In this document: positions 44,862-56,251 of the stretch, one piece after another | How the letters are laid out: each line of letters opens with the position of its first letter | Position numbering within the stretch: the first letter of the stretch is position 1 | Source: Ascarosepion bandense | Lineage: Eukaryota; Mollusca; Cephalopoda; Sepiida; Sepiidae | Assembly: GCA_037127315.1 (NCBI GenBank) | Contig: JBBBDQ010000192.1 | Coordinates: 4,580,001 to 4,644,000 of the forward strand | Length of the DNA: 64,000 nucleotides | Direction of reading: 5' to 3' | Notes under the pieces: generated by a model | What the model was told of the DNA's origin: nothing | The model's database searches: none | The model's input: only the letters and a program-made list of their open reading frames with translations | Program-made: the position numbers and the translations under genes

Positions 44862-47400
44862 TTTTTTAAAGATTTAGATTTCCTTAATTCACTTTTTAAG
44901 TTTTAAATATTGATGGACAGAATTGTTTTGTTTTGTTTTTTTATTATCTTGTCCTTGACAGAGTGACAAAACAAAAAGAAAAATACCGTTTAAGTTAGAA
45001 TCGGAAATTTTTTTTTTTTACTTTTTCTTACTCCCTTTTTTAGTATTTTCTGTGCGTGTTTATACAATCGTTTTTAAAATAAATGTATTTTTAAAAGATA
45101 CAACAACAATACGAAACTTCTTTCTCTTGGTTAAAAATTATTTTTTTTCTTTAACTCACTTCTTTCTTGACTCAATAATATCGTCAAGTGCGTTCTTTCT
45201 AACCAACCAAGTTACCAAATATTGTCATTTTTTTTTTTAGCTACAACCTATGTCCACATTGTTTGTTGTTGCTAATGAAAATAAATAATAAAAAAATGTT
45301 TGTTTAGAATAAATATTTAAAATGTCAGGATGGGGCAAAAGTTCACAAGTTCAAACAAAAAAAAAACAACATGATTTTAATGTTTTTTTATATAAAACAA
45401 TGGTTTGTAACGAAATCTGTAACAAATTGTGGGCTTTTCAAACTTTTGTTTTCGTCTTTCTTTACTTTATGTATTTTTATTCTCTTTAAAAAAATACTCA
45501 GTAAATAATATTTTGATCTTTCCTCTTAAAAATAATATAAACATTTTTTTTGAGGGAAACAGTTTGTTTTATTATGTTTGGGAACTTTTTTTAATCATAC
45601 TATGCTGTTTTTTTTTCAATGACGTAACTTAGTTACTGTTGTTTACTAGTGTTCTTTTTTGTGAAATGTGGAATGAAAAATTAAAAAGCGATTTAAAAAT
45701 GGCTCACAGCTAAATTTATCTTGAAAATACGTAGGTTCTTTTCCTCAATATAATAGTTTTACAAAAAATTGTGAAAATTTACAAGTTTTGTTAATTGATC
45801 GATTCAGTTTCGCGCTTTCAATTTATTTAACAAAATTTTCGTCCTGATAAAACTCTAAAAAAAAAAAAAAAAAAAAGTTGTCAGAAGCACCCTTTTTTGT
45901 TTTTAGAATTTTTTTCTGCTAATAATTTTTGGTTAGTTAAGTTGCTAGTATAATTCGCTTCGATTTCCATTTTATCCAATTTGAAGAGGAGAAAAAACTG
46001 AAGTTTTTTATTCATAATTCCTTTTTTAATCTTTAGAAAAATATTAAATTCAATAGTTGGAAAACTCCTTGAAAGTCTGTTAGTGTTATTTTGTTTGCTC
46101 CAAGAAGTGATTTTTTTATGTTGTTTCGTACTTTTCTTTGCTTCGGTTTTTTAAAAAGATTTGTTTCAAATACGAAATACTGAGTTCTTTTTTTTTTTTT
46201 AAATATTTGAACATTGGGCTGAAAAAGAACAAAAGTGGGATATATTTTTTAAAGTTTTAAAAACGATATAATTTGAAGTGAGTAACTGTTGTTGTATAGT
46301 TGGTTGGTATATTTGTCCAAAAAAGCAGGTTTGTCTTATTGAGTTTCATTTCTTTCCTCTGTTTTTCGTTGTTTCTACTAAAAATCGTAGAGTTAAAATA
46401 AATAAAAAGTTACATCTTTAAAGTTTTACCATTTTTTAAGAATCCATTGTTTTTTGAGTTTCGCATTTCTCAAGTGTAAGCAAAAAGTCGAACAGAAAAC
46501 TTCCTAAGAGAAAGAAAGAAACCCAAACTAAGAAAAGATACGAGAGAGTGGGTTTGTCCTCTTCTTTTTTCTTTCTTTTTACGAAGAGTAAGGGTAACAT
46601 ACGAAGTCGGTTGGGTCTGACTCTGATCAGCTGATAAAAACTTAATGGAATTCTGTTCGTTGCTTTCTTATATTTACTTCTAGTAATGATGAATATGGTA
46701 TAAAAATGTGTTCAGTTATGGTGTGTGTCTTATGACGTCTATATGTTAGTAGGCGAAGCTGTACCAGTTATCTTTAAAAAATCAAAAGAAACTCAAACAA
46801 TGTAATTTCCACCTCATCTGTCACAAGAATGTGTATATTGCTTTAAGAGGATAATAAATCACTTAGTTTTTTATTATTATTATTATTCACGCAATAAATG
46901 TAAATTATTTGATTTTACAAAAATGGCGGGGTGGGGGTTAAAAAGCTTTTAGTAGTACACCAGGCTTTTTTTTTATTAACTTCCTTGAAAATAAAAGCCA
47001 ATATTTTTTAATTTCCGAACAGTAAAAGAAACCCAATTTTTGTTGTTTTCGTAATGTTTTAACTACCCAAACCATTTATTTAGTCAGTAACAATAAAGTG
47101 CCCACTTGACTATGAATGCGTGTTTTGCTTCTTTTTTTTTTGTTTTGTTTTTGATACTTTTAACTTTACTAAAAAATACTTTAAAATTATATACTCTCCT
47201 CGAAATAAAGTCAGTTAACTAAACTTTTTTGTGCCAATGAAAATAGTCTAAGAGTCATAAATTTTTAGATGCGATTTTCCCAAAACATGGACTATAAAAA
47301 AAAATTGGATATGCTAAAGTTTAGCTAAACAGCTAAAAATTATAAATTTTTACCGCACGCTGCTTGTTAGTCACAAACGCACCTGCAGAGAAAAAATTAT
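44862..47400 (-). promoter_or_regulatory. Putative 5'UTR and promoter region of the minus-strand gene
   Basis: Free of recognised transposons, and visibly richer in CpG than the rest of the window, for example TTCGCGC near 45813 and many ACGAA/TCG motifs at 45.7-46.7 kb. On the minus strand TTTTCTCTGCAG|GTGCGT near 47383 can be read either as an acceptor or as the donor of a noncoding first exon. It is bounded on the right by a SINE at 47550. No TATA box or start site could be fixed. Confidence 0.4.
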
Positions 47401-47549
47401 TTTTATTAGTTTAAGAAATTTATTAAGAAGAGTTAAAAAAGAAAAAAAGTAGAACAAAAAAATCTAATGCAAAACAAAAGTTTTTTTGCAGCAAATTATT
47501 TAAAAAAATGTTTTTCCTTCTCTGCTAGTATGTGGTACCAATATTTACT

Positions 47550-47706
47550 GAGCGTAGCTTATGTGACACAAGAAGATAAGATCGAACGAAAGTATGGAGT
47601 ATCCAGTAAGGATTGAACTTTACAAAGTTGTAATTGATCTTAGCGAGAACAAACTTGTTAACTTAATAAGTTAACTAACTACTTACACCATAACATTCTC
47701 CTCAAC
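47550..47706 (-). mobile_element. SINE family B, copy 4 (diverged)
   Basis: The order of family B blocks is kept (GACACAAG, GAAAGTATGGAGTATCCAGT, AAGGATTGAACTT, then AACTACTTACACCATAACAT). Small duplications around TTAACTTAATAAGTTAACT interrupt it. It is the most diverged copy. Confidence 0.7.
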
Positions 47707-48857
47707 TGATACTAGGTCTGCTGATGTATGGAATTCAAAGTTTATTAATATTTCATTTATTGAGACTTTAGGCCCGTTTGATAAATTAACCGTGAGCCCC
47801 CTGACTAAATTCGGTCGAAAATTTAATTAATTAATAATTTAACACGTACATGGATTTGAAAAAAAAATAGCAACAATGTTGTCCAAAAACAATTGAGACA
47901 AAAAAGGAAATTAAGGTGGTGTAAAAGTTGGTTGATAAAGAAAGATTCTAAAAGATTAAAGAAAAAGTTTTAAATGAACGTTCTTTTCAGATGTCTGAAT
48001 TTAAAAAGTCTATGTACACGCATGTAAAGAAAAAGTGGATTTACAATTTACATATGCAGAGAGAGTGAAAGAAATGGCGTGGACAAATTAGCAGAAGTGA
48101 ACAAACAACTGAAAACTGTCTCTTTGATTGACGTAGCCATGTTGAAGCAATTTTGTCATTTGGTATGGTTCTAGATTCTATATGTCCACGTTGTAAACAA
48201 ATGGATTCAATGAAACTAATTTTAAAATTTACAAAATTAAGGGCATTAACGTTGTTTCTTGTATGGGTATATGTGTGTGTGTGTAACCCACACCTACCTG
48301 TCTTTGTGACTTTGAGAAGAGATGAACACTAAATATAAACTTAAATTTTGCCCAAGGAATTAGCATGGAAATAATTCAAGTATTTATTTCTGCAGTCATC
48401 ACAGATTTCATTCTCTGACTGGCACTATCTATCTCATTAGGTGTGGTTCCATACCTGGAAACCTGACGAATATATTATAAAAATAGCTCAACTCTAGGGA
48501 GGGTTTAAGTTCTTCAAGTTGCATCTCCCACATTATTCTTAGGGATTATACTGAAAGAATGGATCAGGGCCAATCCTTGATGCCACAGGCATCCCACAAA
48601 TGCAAAGTACAGAGAGGCTCATTGTACATATTGTGGAAGGGGAATATTAACAAATGGCCTTGGGCCTGTCTATATATTTATGTCTGTGTTTATATGATTA
48701 GGGTTAAGGGTGATATTTCTTTTTCAATAATTGCTGTAAATTATAACACAACACTATCACTGAGCTCTACACCAGAACTATGTGTATTGATGTTAAAGAA
48801 TGACATTTTGCATATAAATATTTTTTTACAAATTGTTGATTCCTTGCAAAAGTAATA
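47707..48857. other. Intergenic, nothing firmly recognised
   Basis: A 98-codon plus frame at 48559-48855 (DQGQSLMPQASHKCKVQRGS) runs up to the LTR boundary but matches nothing I know. The rest is AT-rich. Confidence 0.4.
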
Positions 48858-49937
48858 TGTCGTGGCCACAAATAGCGGCTCCCAAAAGAAACAACCGTAA
48901 CAGCAGCAGCTATTAGCTGTTCCCTGACCTTTTACAAACAATGGCGGATTTTAAGACCCACCGTAAAGAAAATCCAACTGCACATGTGACACAAAACAAT
49001 TTAGCAAATACATCCGAGCCTAAAACTGTCGTAATATGCATCGAATTAGGCTGTGCTCCCCAAAACACCAAACTACATGGGGAGCAATTATTATTTAGTG
49101 TTTTTCTACTCCCACCGATTTAACCCGAAAATTCGGAGTTGTCTAGTCATAACACCACGCGCTTCTAACATTGATCCCGCTTTCCAGCAGTCGAACAACC
49201 GAAGCCGAAACACCAGCTTCTGGCATTGATCCTGCTTTCCAGCAGTCGATCAATCGAAGCCGCAACACCAGCTTCTGGTATTGATCCTGCTTTCCGGCAG
49301 TCGATCAATCAAAGCCGCAACTACCCAGCTTCTGGCACTGATCCTGCTTCGGCAGTTGAATCAGCCACCCAGAGTCGCATACATGACGACCCTACTTCTA
49401 CTCAGCCCTGTTTAGGGATTCCGCTTCCGTAACCCATCGGTACAGTCTTGCATCCGTGACGACCATAACTCAGCTCAGCCCTGTTTAGGGATTCCACCAC
49501 CATAACATAACCTCTTGGTACGGTCTCGCATCCGCGACGACCTTAACTCGACTCTGGCCTGTTTAGGGACTCCGCCTCTCATCAAGCACCTTCCGCTGGC
49601 ACAAGCTCGCTTCCACGCTCACCACTTCAACCTAGGCCTGAAGACAGACACGTCCCAAACCATCCAGGTGATTCTTTCAGTATTTCCAGCCAACCAGCTA
49701 CCACTATGAACGCCCCATTTCGACTTGGCAATGGATGAGGCCCAACACTCGCTGCACCAACTCCATAGAGGCTATTACCCTCCAGACCAGAAGCCTACCC
49801 GAACAACAACTTGTACCAACTTACATAAATAAAAACCAAGGTTGTTATTGTTCATACCTCTGCCTTTGTCTCCTCTTTGTCTTGGCTGTTCACACTTATC
49901 AAAAAATTTAACCTTGCGGGGTCTACTGCCCCCAACA
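48858..49937 (+). repeat. 5' LTR (1080 bp)
   Basis: It holds about four copies of a ~55-bp unit (49170-49360; TTCTGGCATTGATCCTGCTT then CCAGCAGTCGATCAATCGAAG). These are followed by about three copies of an ~80-bp unit centred on CCCTGTTTAGGGATTCC (49395-49575). AATAAA at 49828-49833 marks the likely R-region polyadenylation signal. It starts TGTCGTGGCCACAAATAG and ends CCCCCAACA. Confidence 0.85.
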
Positions 49938-49939
49938 AG

Positions 49940-49955
49940 TGGTGACCCTAACGTG
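49940..49955 (+). other. Primer-binding site (tRNA-Trp type)
   Basis: TGGTGACCCTAACGTG, two bases after the LTR end, resembles the complement of the tRNA-Trp 3' end with two substitutions. This site primes minus-strand DNA synthesis. tRNA-Trp priming is a hallmark of the CsRn1 group. Confidence 0.75.
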
Positions 49956-49968
49956 ATACAGCTAAGCA

Positions 49969-50260
49969 ATGATAGAGCAGGTCAAGAGTGACTCTCCAAA
50001 CAACAAGCACCACTATTATACCGCTGCCCATGTATTCTCCAAGATCGACCTAAGGAAAGCATACCACCAGATCCCTGTCGCTGAGGAAGACATCCCTAAG
50101 ACAGCAGTTACAACACTGTTTGGCTTGTATGAATTCCTGAAAATGCCATTCGCCCTACACAACGCTGCCCAGACCTTCCAACAACTCATAGACGAGGTCC
50201 TACGGTTGATTACTGCATGTATACACATATATCAACGACATCTTGGTGGTCAGCAAAGAT
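49969..50260 (+). pseudogene. Reverse transcriptase scrap of the LTR element
   Basis: The frame from 49969 reads [40 protein letters not shown] and [10 protein letters not shown], typical Ty3/gypsy RT palm motifs. A frameshift near 50215 leads to YINDILVV at 50229, where the YIDD active site has Asn for the first Asp. The domain then stops abruptly. No gag or protease precedes it. Confidence 0.85.
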
Positions 50261-50575
50261 GCCGTGAGACGACCACTCACACCGGCATATCAAGGTCCGT
50301 TTCAGGTTATTTGGCGCACCGACAAACACCTAACAATTAAGCGTGCCAATACGACAGACACCATCACCATTGATTGAATCAAGCCTGCCTTCCTGGAGAA
50401 GCGACTGCACGACATAAACCTGACTCTGTGGACTCCTGATGCAGCTACTCCAGCACATCCGGAACATGCAGCACCGCAGACTTCGGATGCCACCTCAGCA
50501 ATGCCCATGCAGCAGACCAGATCCGGCAGGAGGGTCACTTTACCTAAGAACCTCCATAGATACTATTTCTATTGA
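50261..50575 (+). pseudogene. Integrase C-terminal tail of the LTR element
   Basis: In another frame from about 50282, [20 protein letters not shown] contains the GPY/F module of integrase C-termini, and after a stop it continues with IKPAFLEKRLH and TRSGRRVTLPK. It joins RT directly to the pol end, so everything between was deleted in one or more events. Confidence 0.75.
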
Positions 50576-50589
50576 TATAATCAATATTC

Positions 50590-50603
50590 TAGGGGAAAGC
50601 CCT
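50590..50603 (+). other. Polypurine tract
   Basis: AGGGGAAAGC immediately before the 3' LTR start is in the position and has the composition of a plus-strand primer tract. Confidence 0.6.
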
Positions 50604-51849
50604 TGTCGTAGCCACAAATAGTCGCTCCCAAAAGAAACGACCATAACAGCAGCAGCAGCAGCAGCAGATATTTGCTGTTTCCTGACTCTCTACAAACAAT
50701 GGTGGATTTTAAGACCCGCTGTAAAGAAAATCCAACTGCACGTACAAAACAAAACAAATTAGCGAATACGTCCAAGCATAAAACTGTCGTAATATCCACT
50801 GAATTAGGCTGCACTCCCCAAAACACCAAACTACATGCGGAGCAATTATTATTTAGCATTTTTCTACACCCACCGATCTGGGAGTAGTTGACCAAACACT
50901 TTCGCTGATCACCAGCATCGTTTCGCCTGAAAATTCAGAGTTGTCTAGTCATAACACCTCACACTTCTGACATTGATCCCACTTTCCAGCAGTCGATCAA
51001 TCGAAGCTATAACACCAGCTTCTGGCATTGATCCTGATTTCCAGCAGTCGAGCAAACGAAGCCGCAACACTCGCTTCTGGCATTGATTCTGCCTTCTGGC
51101 AATCGATCAATTGAAGCCACCGCACTCGCTTCTGGCATTGATTCTGTCTTCTGGCAGTCGATCAATCGAAACCGCAACACCAGCTTCTGGTATTGATCCT
51201 GCTTTCCGGCAGTCGATCAATCGAAGCCGCAACTACTCAGCTTCTGGCACTGATCCTGCTTCTGCAGTCGAATCAGCCACTCAGAGTTGTATCTGCAACG
51301 GCCCTACTTCTCCTCAGCCCTGTTTAGGGATTCTGCTTCCGTAACCCCTCAGTACGGTCTCACATCCGCGACGACCTTAGCTCGACTCGGCCCTGTTTAG
51401 GGATTCCACCACCATAACATAACCTCTTGGTACGGTCTCGCATCCGCGACGACCCTAACTCAACTTGGCCCTGTTTAGGGACTCCGTCTCTTGTCAAGCA
51501 CCTTCTGCTGGCACGAGCTCACTTCCACGCTCGCCACTTCAACCTAGGCCCGAAGACAGACACGTCCCAAACCATCCAGGTGATTCTTCCAGTATCTCCA
51601 GCCAACCAGCTACCACTATGAACGCCCCATTTCGACTCGGCACTGGACGAGGTCCAACGCTCACTGCACCAACTCCATAGAGGCTACTACCCTCCAGACA
51701 AGAAGCCTACCCAAACAACAACTTGTACCAACTTACATAAATAAAAACCAAGGTTGTTATTGTTCATACCTCTGCCTTTGTCTCCTCATTGTCTTGGCTG
51801 TTCACACTTATCAAAAAATTTAACCTTGCGGGGTCGACTTCACCCAACA
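50604..51849 (+). repeat. 3' LTR (1246 bp)
   Basis: It aligns with the 5' LTR but carries about six of the ~55-bp units (50965-51270) instead of about four, and a longer CAG run near 50648-50670. Some of the extra units share CACTCGCTTCTGGCATTGAT, so they expanded locally. A polyadenylation signal recurs near 51740. Confidence 0.85.
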
Positions 51850-52199
51850 CTCCCACAACAAATAAAAGCTATAATAATATGCAAAATTCTCATCCATTTT
51901 GTAAGGGAAGTTAAAAAAAAAGTAGAGTAAAAGTTTGAAAGCAATTTACAATAAGCACAGGGGTCCCCCATAAACAGATAGTAACTTGGTTTTGCAAGAT
52001 GCTGCTTATATTCATGGTTGTCTTTTGAGTCTGAAGAAGACTGTTTTGCAATTCATCAATGAATTCAAAGGTAGCTCTGCAAATGAAGTCTGAATAACCA
52101 ATCTGCAACAGTAGGAATACTCAAATTTGTTGGTCATGACCAATGATTAAGTTACACAGTGGCACTGTTCTTTTTGAGTTTATTTCTTTGAAATTTCCA
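51850..52199. other. Intergenic, nothing recognised
   Basis: A 65-codon minus frame at 52108-51911 shows no motif. Confidence 0.4.
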
Positions 52200-52640
52200 G
52201 GGACCTGGATTACAAGGACAAACCAACACAATCAGTTGGCAACACACTCCTCTAGTCCTTTAGTCTGATCATGCATAAGTGAAGCTCAGTTTTGATTACA
52301 TCTTTGTACCATTTCTTTGGTCTGCCTTGAGGTCTTCTGCCACAGCTCTCCTTACAACAGGCATCTGGAAATATGATGTTTTTCTATACAGATGTCCTGG
52401 CCAGTCCATTGGTCTTGTGCTTTAATGAGCATTGAGTTGATGCTGGTCAAGTCCACACAGTTCAAAATTTCAATGTTGGTGATATGACCCTGCAACATGA
52501 TTTCAAGTATGAAGCAAAGAGCTCACATGTGGAACTTTTTTAATTTCTTGATGTGTATGCAGTACCATATTTCACAATTGTATAGTGAAAACCATTTTCA
52601 TGATGCTCCACTATAATGACCTAGTACCAGAAAATAAGCT
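52200..52640 (-). pseudogene. LINE reverse-transcriptase C-terminal fragment
   Basis: The minus strand reads RPMDWPGHLYRKTSYFQMP and RRAVAEDLKADQRN, which resembles the LRWxGHxYRM...KRxKDxLK tail of endonuclease-RT LINEs seen in molluscs. Upstream (52620-52500), FTIQLWNMVLHTHQEIKK fits the preceding part loosely. Several stops are present. The family is tentative. Confidence 0.5.
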
Positions 52641-53045
52641 TAAAAGTGTTTGCTCTAGAATGATGATTAGCAAAGTAATTTATAGACATTTGCTCCAGTT
52701 GTGTAACCCTATGCCATATATGCTGTAAAAAGTAGTTATCTACTTAATGTTCTGATATAGAGCAGTGGTTAACAAGCCAATCTTGCAGATGATTATTGAG
52801 ATTCAATTTTTGTTAGTTGATCTATTGTTGTATGATCATATGCTAAGATTATAAAATTTATATAGTCTGAGATATGCCATAGATGTATCATTATTATACA
52901 AGTTTTGCAAATTATTGATTTTCAAGTTATATCCCATTAGGGACTCTATTAATGGAGTCTTGTCTGTAAATTGAATAAGCCCAACAAATTACAATCAGTT
53001 AATGTTAGCTAAGTAAAAGGATTTTCAAATTTTGGTAGATAAACT
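52641..53045. other. Intergenic with a possible SINE head
   Basis: GAGCAGTGGTTAACAAGCC near 52762 and AGATTCAATTTTTG near 52799 have tRNA-like spacing but are too decayed to name. Confidence 0.3.
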
Positions 53046-53210
53046 TTCTGTTGTGCCCTCCGGCCTTGATAAGGCCTATAGTGATCTATAGGGAGCTGTC
53101 TACTCCCATAGATTAAATAAAGAGTTCAGTTCATAATTCCCTATGAGTTACTTACTTAGGTCATATCCACTACTGTGCCCTCTGTCTTTCCTCAGATGTA
53201 TATAACCCTT
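53046..53210 (-). other. Two decayed PLE-terminal motifs and a hairpin
   Basis: The minus strand contains CAAGGCCGGAGGGCACAAC (53046-53068) and CTGAGGAAAGACAGAGGGCA (53195-53174), both relatives of the motif at 20661-20695, in tandem about 130 bases apart. Between them ATCTATAGGGAG and CTCCCATAGAT form a hairpin (about 53081-53112). The arrangement suggests remnants of PLE tandem terminal repeats. Confidence 0.45.
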
Positions 53211-54050
53211 CTCCCTGACAAAAGAGGCACAAAATTGCCTTTGCCATATATGGTCATGTAAATTATCCAGTGCCTTAGGAATAATTAAATGCCTGTAGGT
53301 GGGTGTGAAAAAATATGCATAACTGACTGAGGCAGATTTTGCTTTTAGGGCAATTTAGCAGACGACGCTTGAGGTGTGTAACAGAACAAGCATTACTAGG
53401 CGGCAAGAAATACATTTCAACAAGTTAGCTGTGAGATTCAAGAACAAAAATGTGGCAGTCAGGAACACGAAATGGGTTGTAACAGACCTTACTACAGGCA
53501 CAACAGTCAAAACATGATAACTATGACAAAGATAGAGATAATAGTCCAGATATTAATAGTGATAATAGACTTTTCTTAATGTTTACGAGGTAGCATTGTA
53601 TAAAAATAAATGACTCAAACTCTCTTCTTTTTGCTTTCTCAACCATAAGATGCTGTGGTATTTTTCCAAAAGAGAGGTTTTTAGTCCCCTAGCAAACTAA
53701 CATTTATCTTCTTACTAGCTCACACACACACTACAGCTAATCACATGGATATAATTTCTGTTCTTTTCTTAGCTATGTTGCTCTGTATATAAATATATTT
53801 TTAAAAACATATGTGTTGAATTCATTTATTTTGAAAGTTATCAACTGAATGTGGTCCTGGGTATGATAGTAAACTTCATCTGACAGCAATTGAGAGATTG
53901 TGAGGAGCATGAAACCACCTCTTAATTGCTGTTGTTCTCAAGTCCACCCTGACCCAAAGTGGTAGCTCCTGTTAGGGTTCTAGCTACAGGCAAATAGTTA
54001 ACTTTCAAACTGGAGCCAAAACACTATAAAAATATAAAAATAGACTTTTA
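53211..54050. other. Unassigned, possibly leader or LTR of the retroelement at 54.5 kb
   Basis: Less AT-rich patches near 53320-53520 and 53850-53990 precede the pol relic, but no repeat partner or PBS was identified. Confidence 0.3.
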
Positions 54051-54054
54051 AAGA

Positions 54055-54240
54055 AAAATATACATTTTTGAAGGAAAAAATATTACGAACATTTTTGAGG
54101 GAAAAAATATTACGAACATTTTTGAGGGAAAAAATTATTATGAGCAATACGTTTTTGAATACAAAGCTAGAAGACAGCTTCAGTTTTCTAAAATAATAAA
54201 AATATAGATTTTCTAAAATAATAAAAAAATAAATTTTTCA
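54055..54240. repeat. Short tandem arrays of ~29 bp and ~27 bp units
   Basis: CATTTTTGAGGGAAAAAATA then TTACGAA repeats about three times (54062-54145), with a first unit differing by GAAGG. TTTTCTAAAATAATAAAAAT then follows twice (54186-54235). Confidence 0.8.
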
Positions 54241-54479
54241 TCAAAATCTGACTAAATCAACCTTCTCACTATAACCGAACACCTTAAAATACCTTAAAAC
54301 CCTACCTTTTTGGCATTAAATAACCCACAGAGGTTGATATGTTGCTAAACAAAACTCATACTCAACTGAATGCCATTAACAAGTAATATCACCTCACGAC
54401 AATATGTACTTACCTTGAATTCTGTATGAAAATTTTATATTGCTGATTTAAAATCTTTCTGCCAACAGTTATAATAGAA

Positions 54480-55690
54480 TATTTGTGGCAGAAAGTAGAA
54501 ATGCCTCGCCTATGTACTATGTATGGTTTAATCTGGAAAGGGCTGAACTGGTTTGTGATCTTTATGGCATGAAGAACATTGCTAGCATTCTATCACTTCA
54601 ATTGATGGCAGGCACATTTACTGTATTGCAACAACTCCGCCAGAACAGGACTGCTAAATAGAAGTGGACAACAGGTATGGCACCAGCTCAGTTACACAGC
54701 AGGGTGTCAGAGTACTCTGTTTCGAAGGGCATTAAAAATGCATATGGACAAGAACTCCAGACATGGATCACTCAGGGTTGGCTAATAGCATACCTTGAAA
54801 AAAGACCAGGACCAACCAAGGGCTTAGCATTCATGCTCCTTAGCCAGCACAACAATGGAAAGGTGCATGGTTGGGATTTGACTTCAACGTGTTACCTCTA
54901 GTTATGAAGTACATTATTGATGTTATGCAGTCACAAGAGGAGTCAGATAGGATAATGACATCAGCATAGATTGATGATGTGCATGTCAATAAGAGCATCA
55001 TGTTTGCAGAAAATATCAGGGTAAAACTGTTCAAGTATAAGCTGATGTGCAGACCCAGAATGTTTAAGAGCTGGGGCTCATACTCAGACTGGAAGTCTGG
55101 AGAGAATGTAACACTTTGTGATGAATACAGTGAAGCATGATCCTAGTTGTCCCTGATATCATGACTCAGCTGAATATCTTCTCACTGTGCAGGAAACAGG
55201 TGGAACATCTTCGTGGATGGTTGTATGTAGCAAACACAGTCACAAAGAGATGGAATGACAAAGTTTAGGACATCCCCTGATGCAGATGTTAAAGAACATA
55301 GTGCAACAGGAAAATCCTACCCTGCATGACTGCTATGTGAACAGATCTGAAATCAACGTATAGGTTGATGCAAGCTCCTTAGAAACAGGATTGGTGCTGG
55401 TAAAAAGTATGGTTGCATACTGTCAACAAACAACATTTCAATTTGGCTTAACTGGATGCTGCATTCAAAGGCTTCAATTTGGCCCTCTAGTAGCAGGCAA
55501 AGAGTTTGCATGTAAACACTAATTATTCATGTGTGTACAACTATCTTCATAGGCAAAGCTAATTTTGTACCAAAGCAGCAATCAAGATGCAGTTGCAATT
55601 AAGATTAAGCACAAAGAACTGTTACAATAATACCAGCTGTCTGTTGATAGGGTGCTTGTCATATCAAACCAAAACTTGACAGATAAAATG
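54480..55690 (+). pseudogene. RT and RNase H region of the pol relic
   Basis: The frame at 54677 includes RVSEYSVSKGIKNAYGQELQ and TWITQGWLIAY, the N-terminal region of this RT type. Near 54967 the active-site IDDVHVN keeps both Asp residues, but the preceding Tyr codon is a stop (TAG). FSLCRKQVEHLRGWLYVANT near 55171 and the following decayed tract fit the connection and RNase H region. Confidence 0.6.
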
Positions 55691-56251
55691 ACCCATTTAT
55701 GGCCAAAAAGGGGGCTGAACCTCTGCAGCAAATGTGCTGCTGCTTCCCTGGATGCAATAAATCCTTGTCAGATAATGAAAATACATCAAGGTCATTCAGG
55801 AGAGTCGCGTACCATATATTTTGTGAGGAGAGTTTGTCTTTCTATATCAAAGGCCATGGTAAGGTCAGCAACTCAGCCTGTGTGAAGTGCACAATAGATC
55901 CTGTGCTTGTTTATTGGCAAAAGAGCAGACTAGGAGTGAACATTACTTGGCACTGGCTGGATATGATATTGCTACTACAGTAGCAATTACCTAACACTAA
56001 CAGATTTCTGTGTCATGGTCATTATCCCACCAAGACACATTGAATATCATGTCAGATGAAGTCAGTTTTCTGTGTGAGTGGACCACCACATAACCTATTC
56101 ATAAACAATCATTCCACATTCCATAGCAGGAAGTTCTGGGCCTTTGCTAAAGGATGTCATGTGTATTTACGATTTTGATGCATGATAGGAAAGACAATTA
56201 CAAAATGGTGTCACAGAAGTGCTAAAACGATTGGAGCCAGGATGAAATGTA
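55691..56251 (+). pseudogene. Integrase, part before the mariner insertion
   Basis: A Cys-containing zinc-finger stretch (SACVKCTIDPV near 55869) leads into YWQKSRLGVNITWHWLDM (first catalytic-Asp region near 55950). A block near 56075-56170 reads SGPPHN then HSRKFWAFAKG, where the usual LTDND motif reads FINNH, so the second catalytic Asp is lost. It ends in an open frame at the TA where the mariner begins. Confidence 0.65.

Larger units (their letters stand above)
48858..51849 (+). mobile_element. CsRn1-like Ty3/gypsy LTR retrotransposon, internally gutted
   Basis: Two related long direct repeats, 48858-49937 and 50604-51849, bracket a 666-bp interior. The interior starts with a primer-binding site matching tRNA-Trp and ends with a purine tract. 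Only a scrap of reverse transcriptase and the integrase C-terminal tail remain; gag, protease, RNase H and the integrase core are deleted. Both LTRs start TGTCGT and end CCCAACA. I could not find a matching 5-bp target duplication. The tRNA-Trp primer and RT style point to the CsRn1 group. Confidence 0.85.

Noticed and set aside
48858..51849. Segmental tandem duplication of a host gene
   Set aside because: The two long direct repeats have TG...CA ends, a PBS and a PPT around pol fragments, so they are LTRs.
54410..54462. Minus-strand exon ending at an AAG|GTAAGT donor
   Set aside because: Only a ~45-nt AT-rich open stretch with a weak acceptor, lying next to a retroelement; judged chance.
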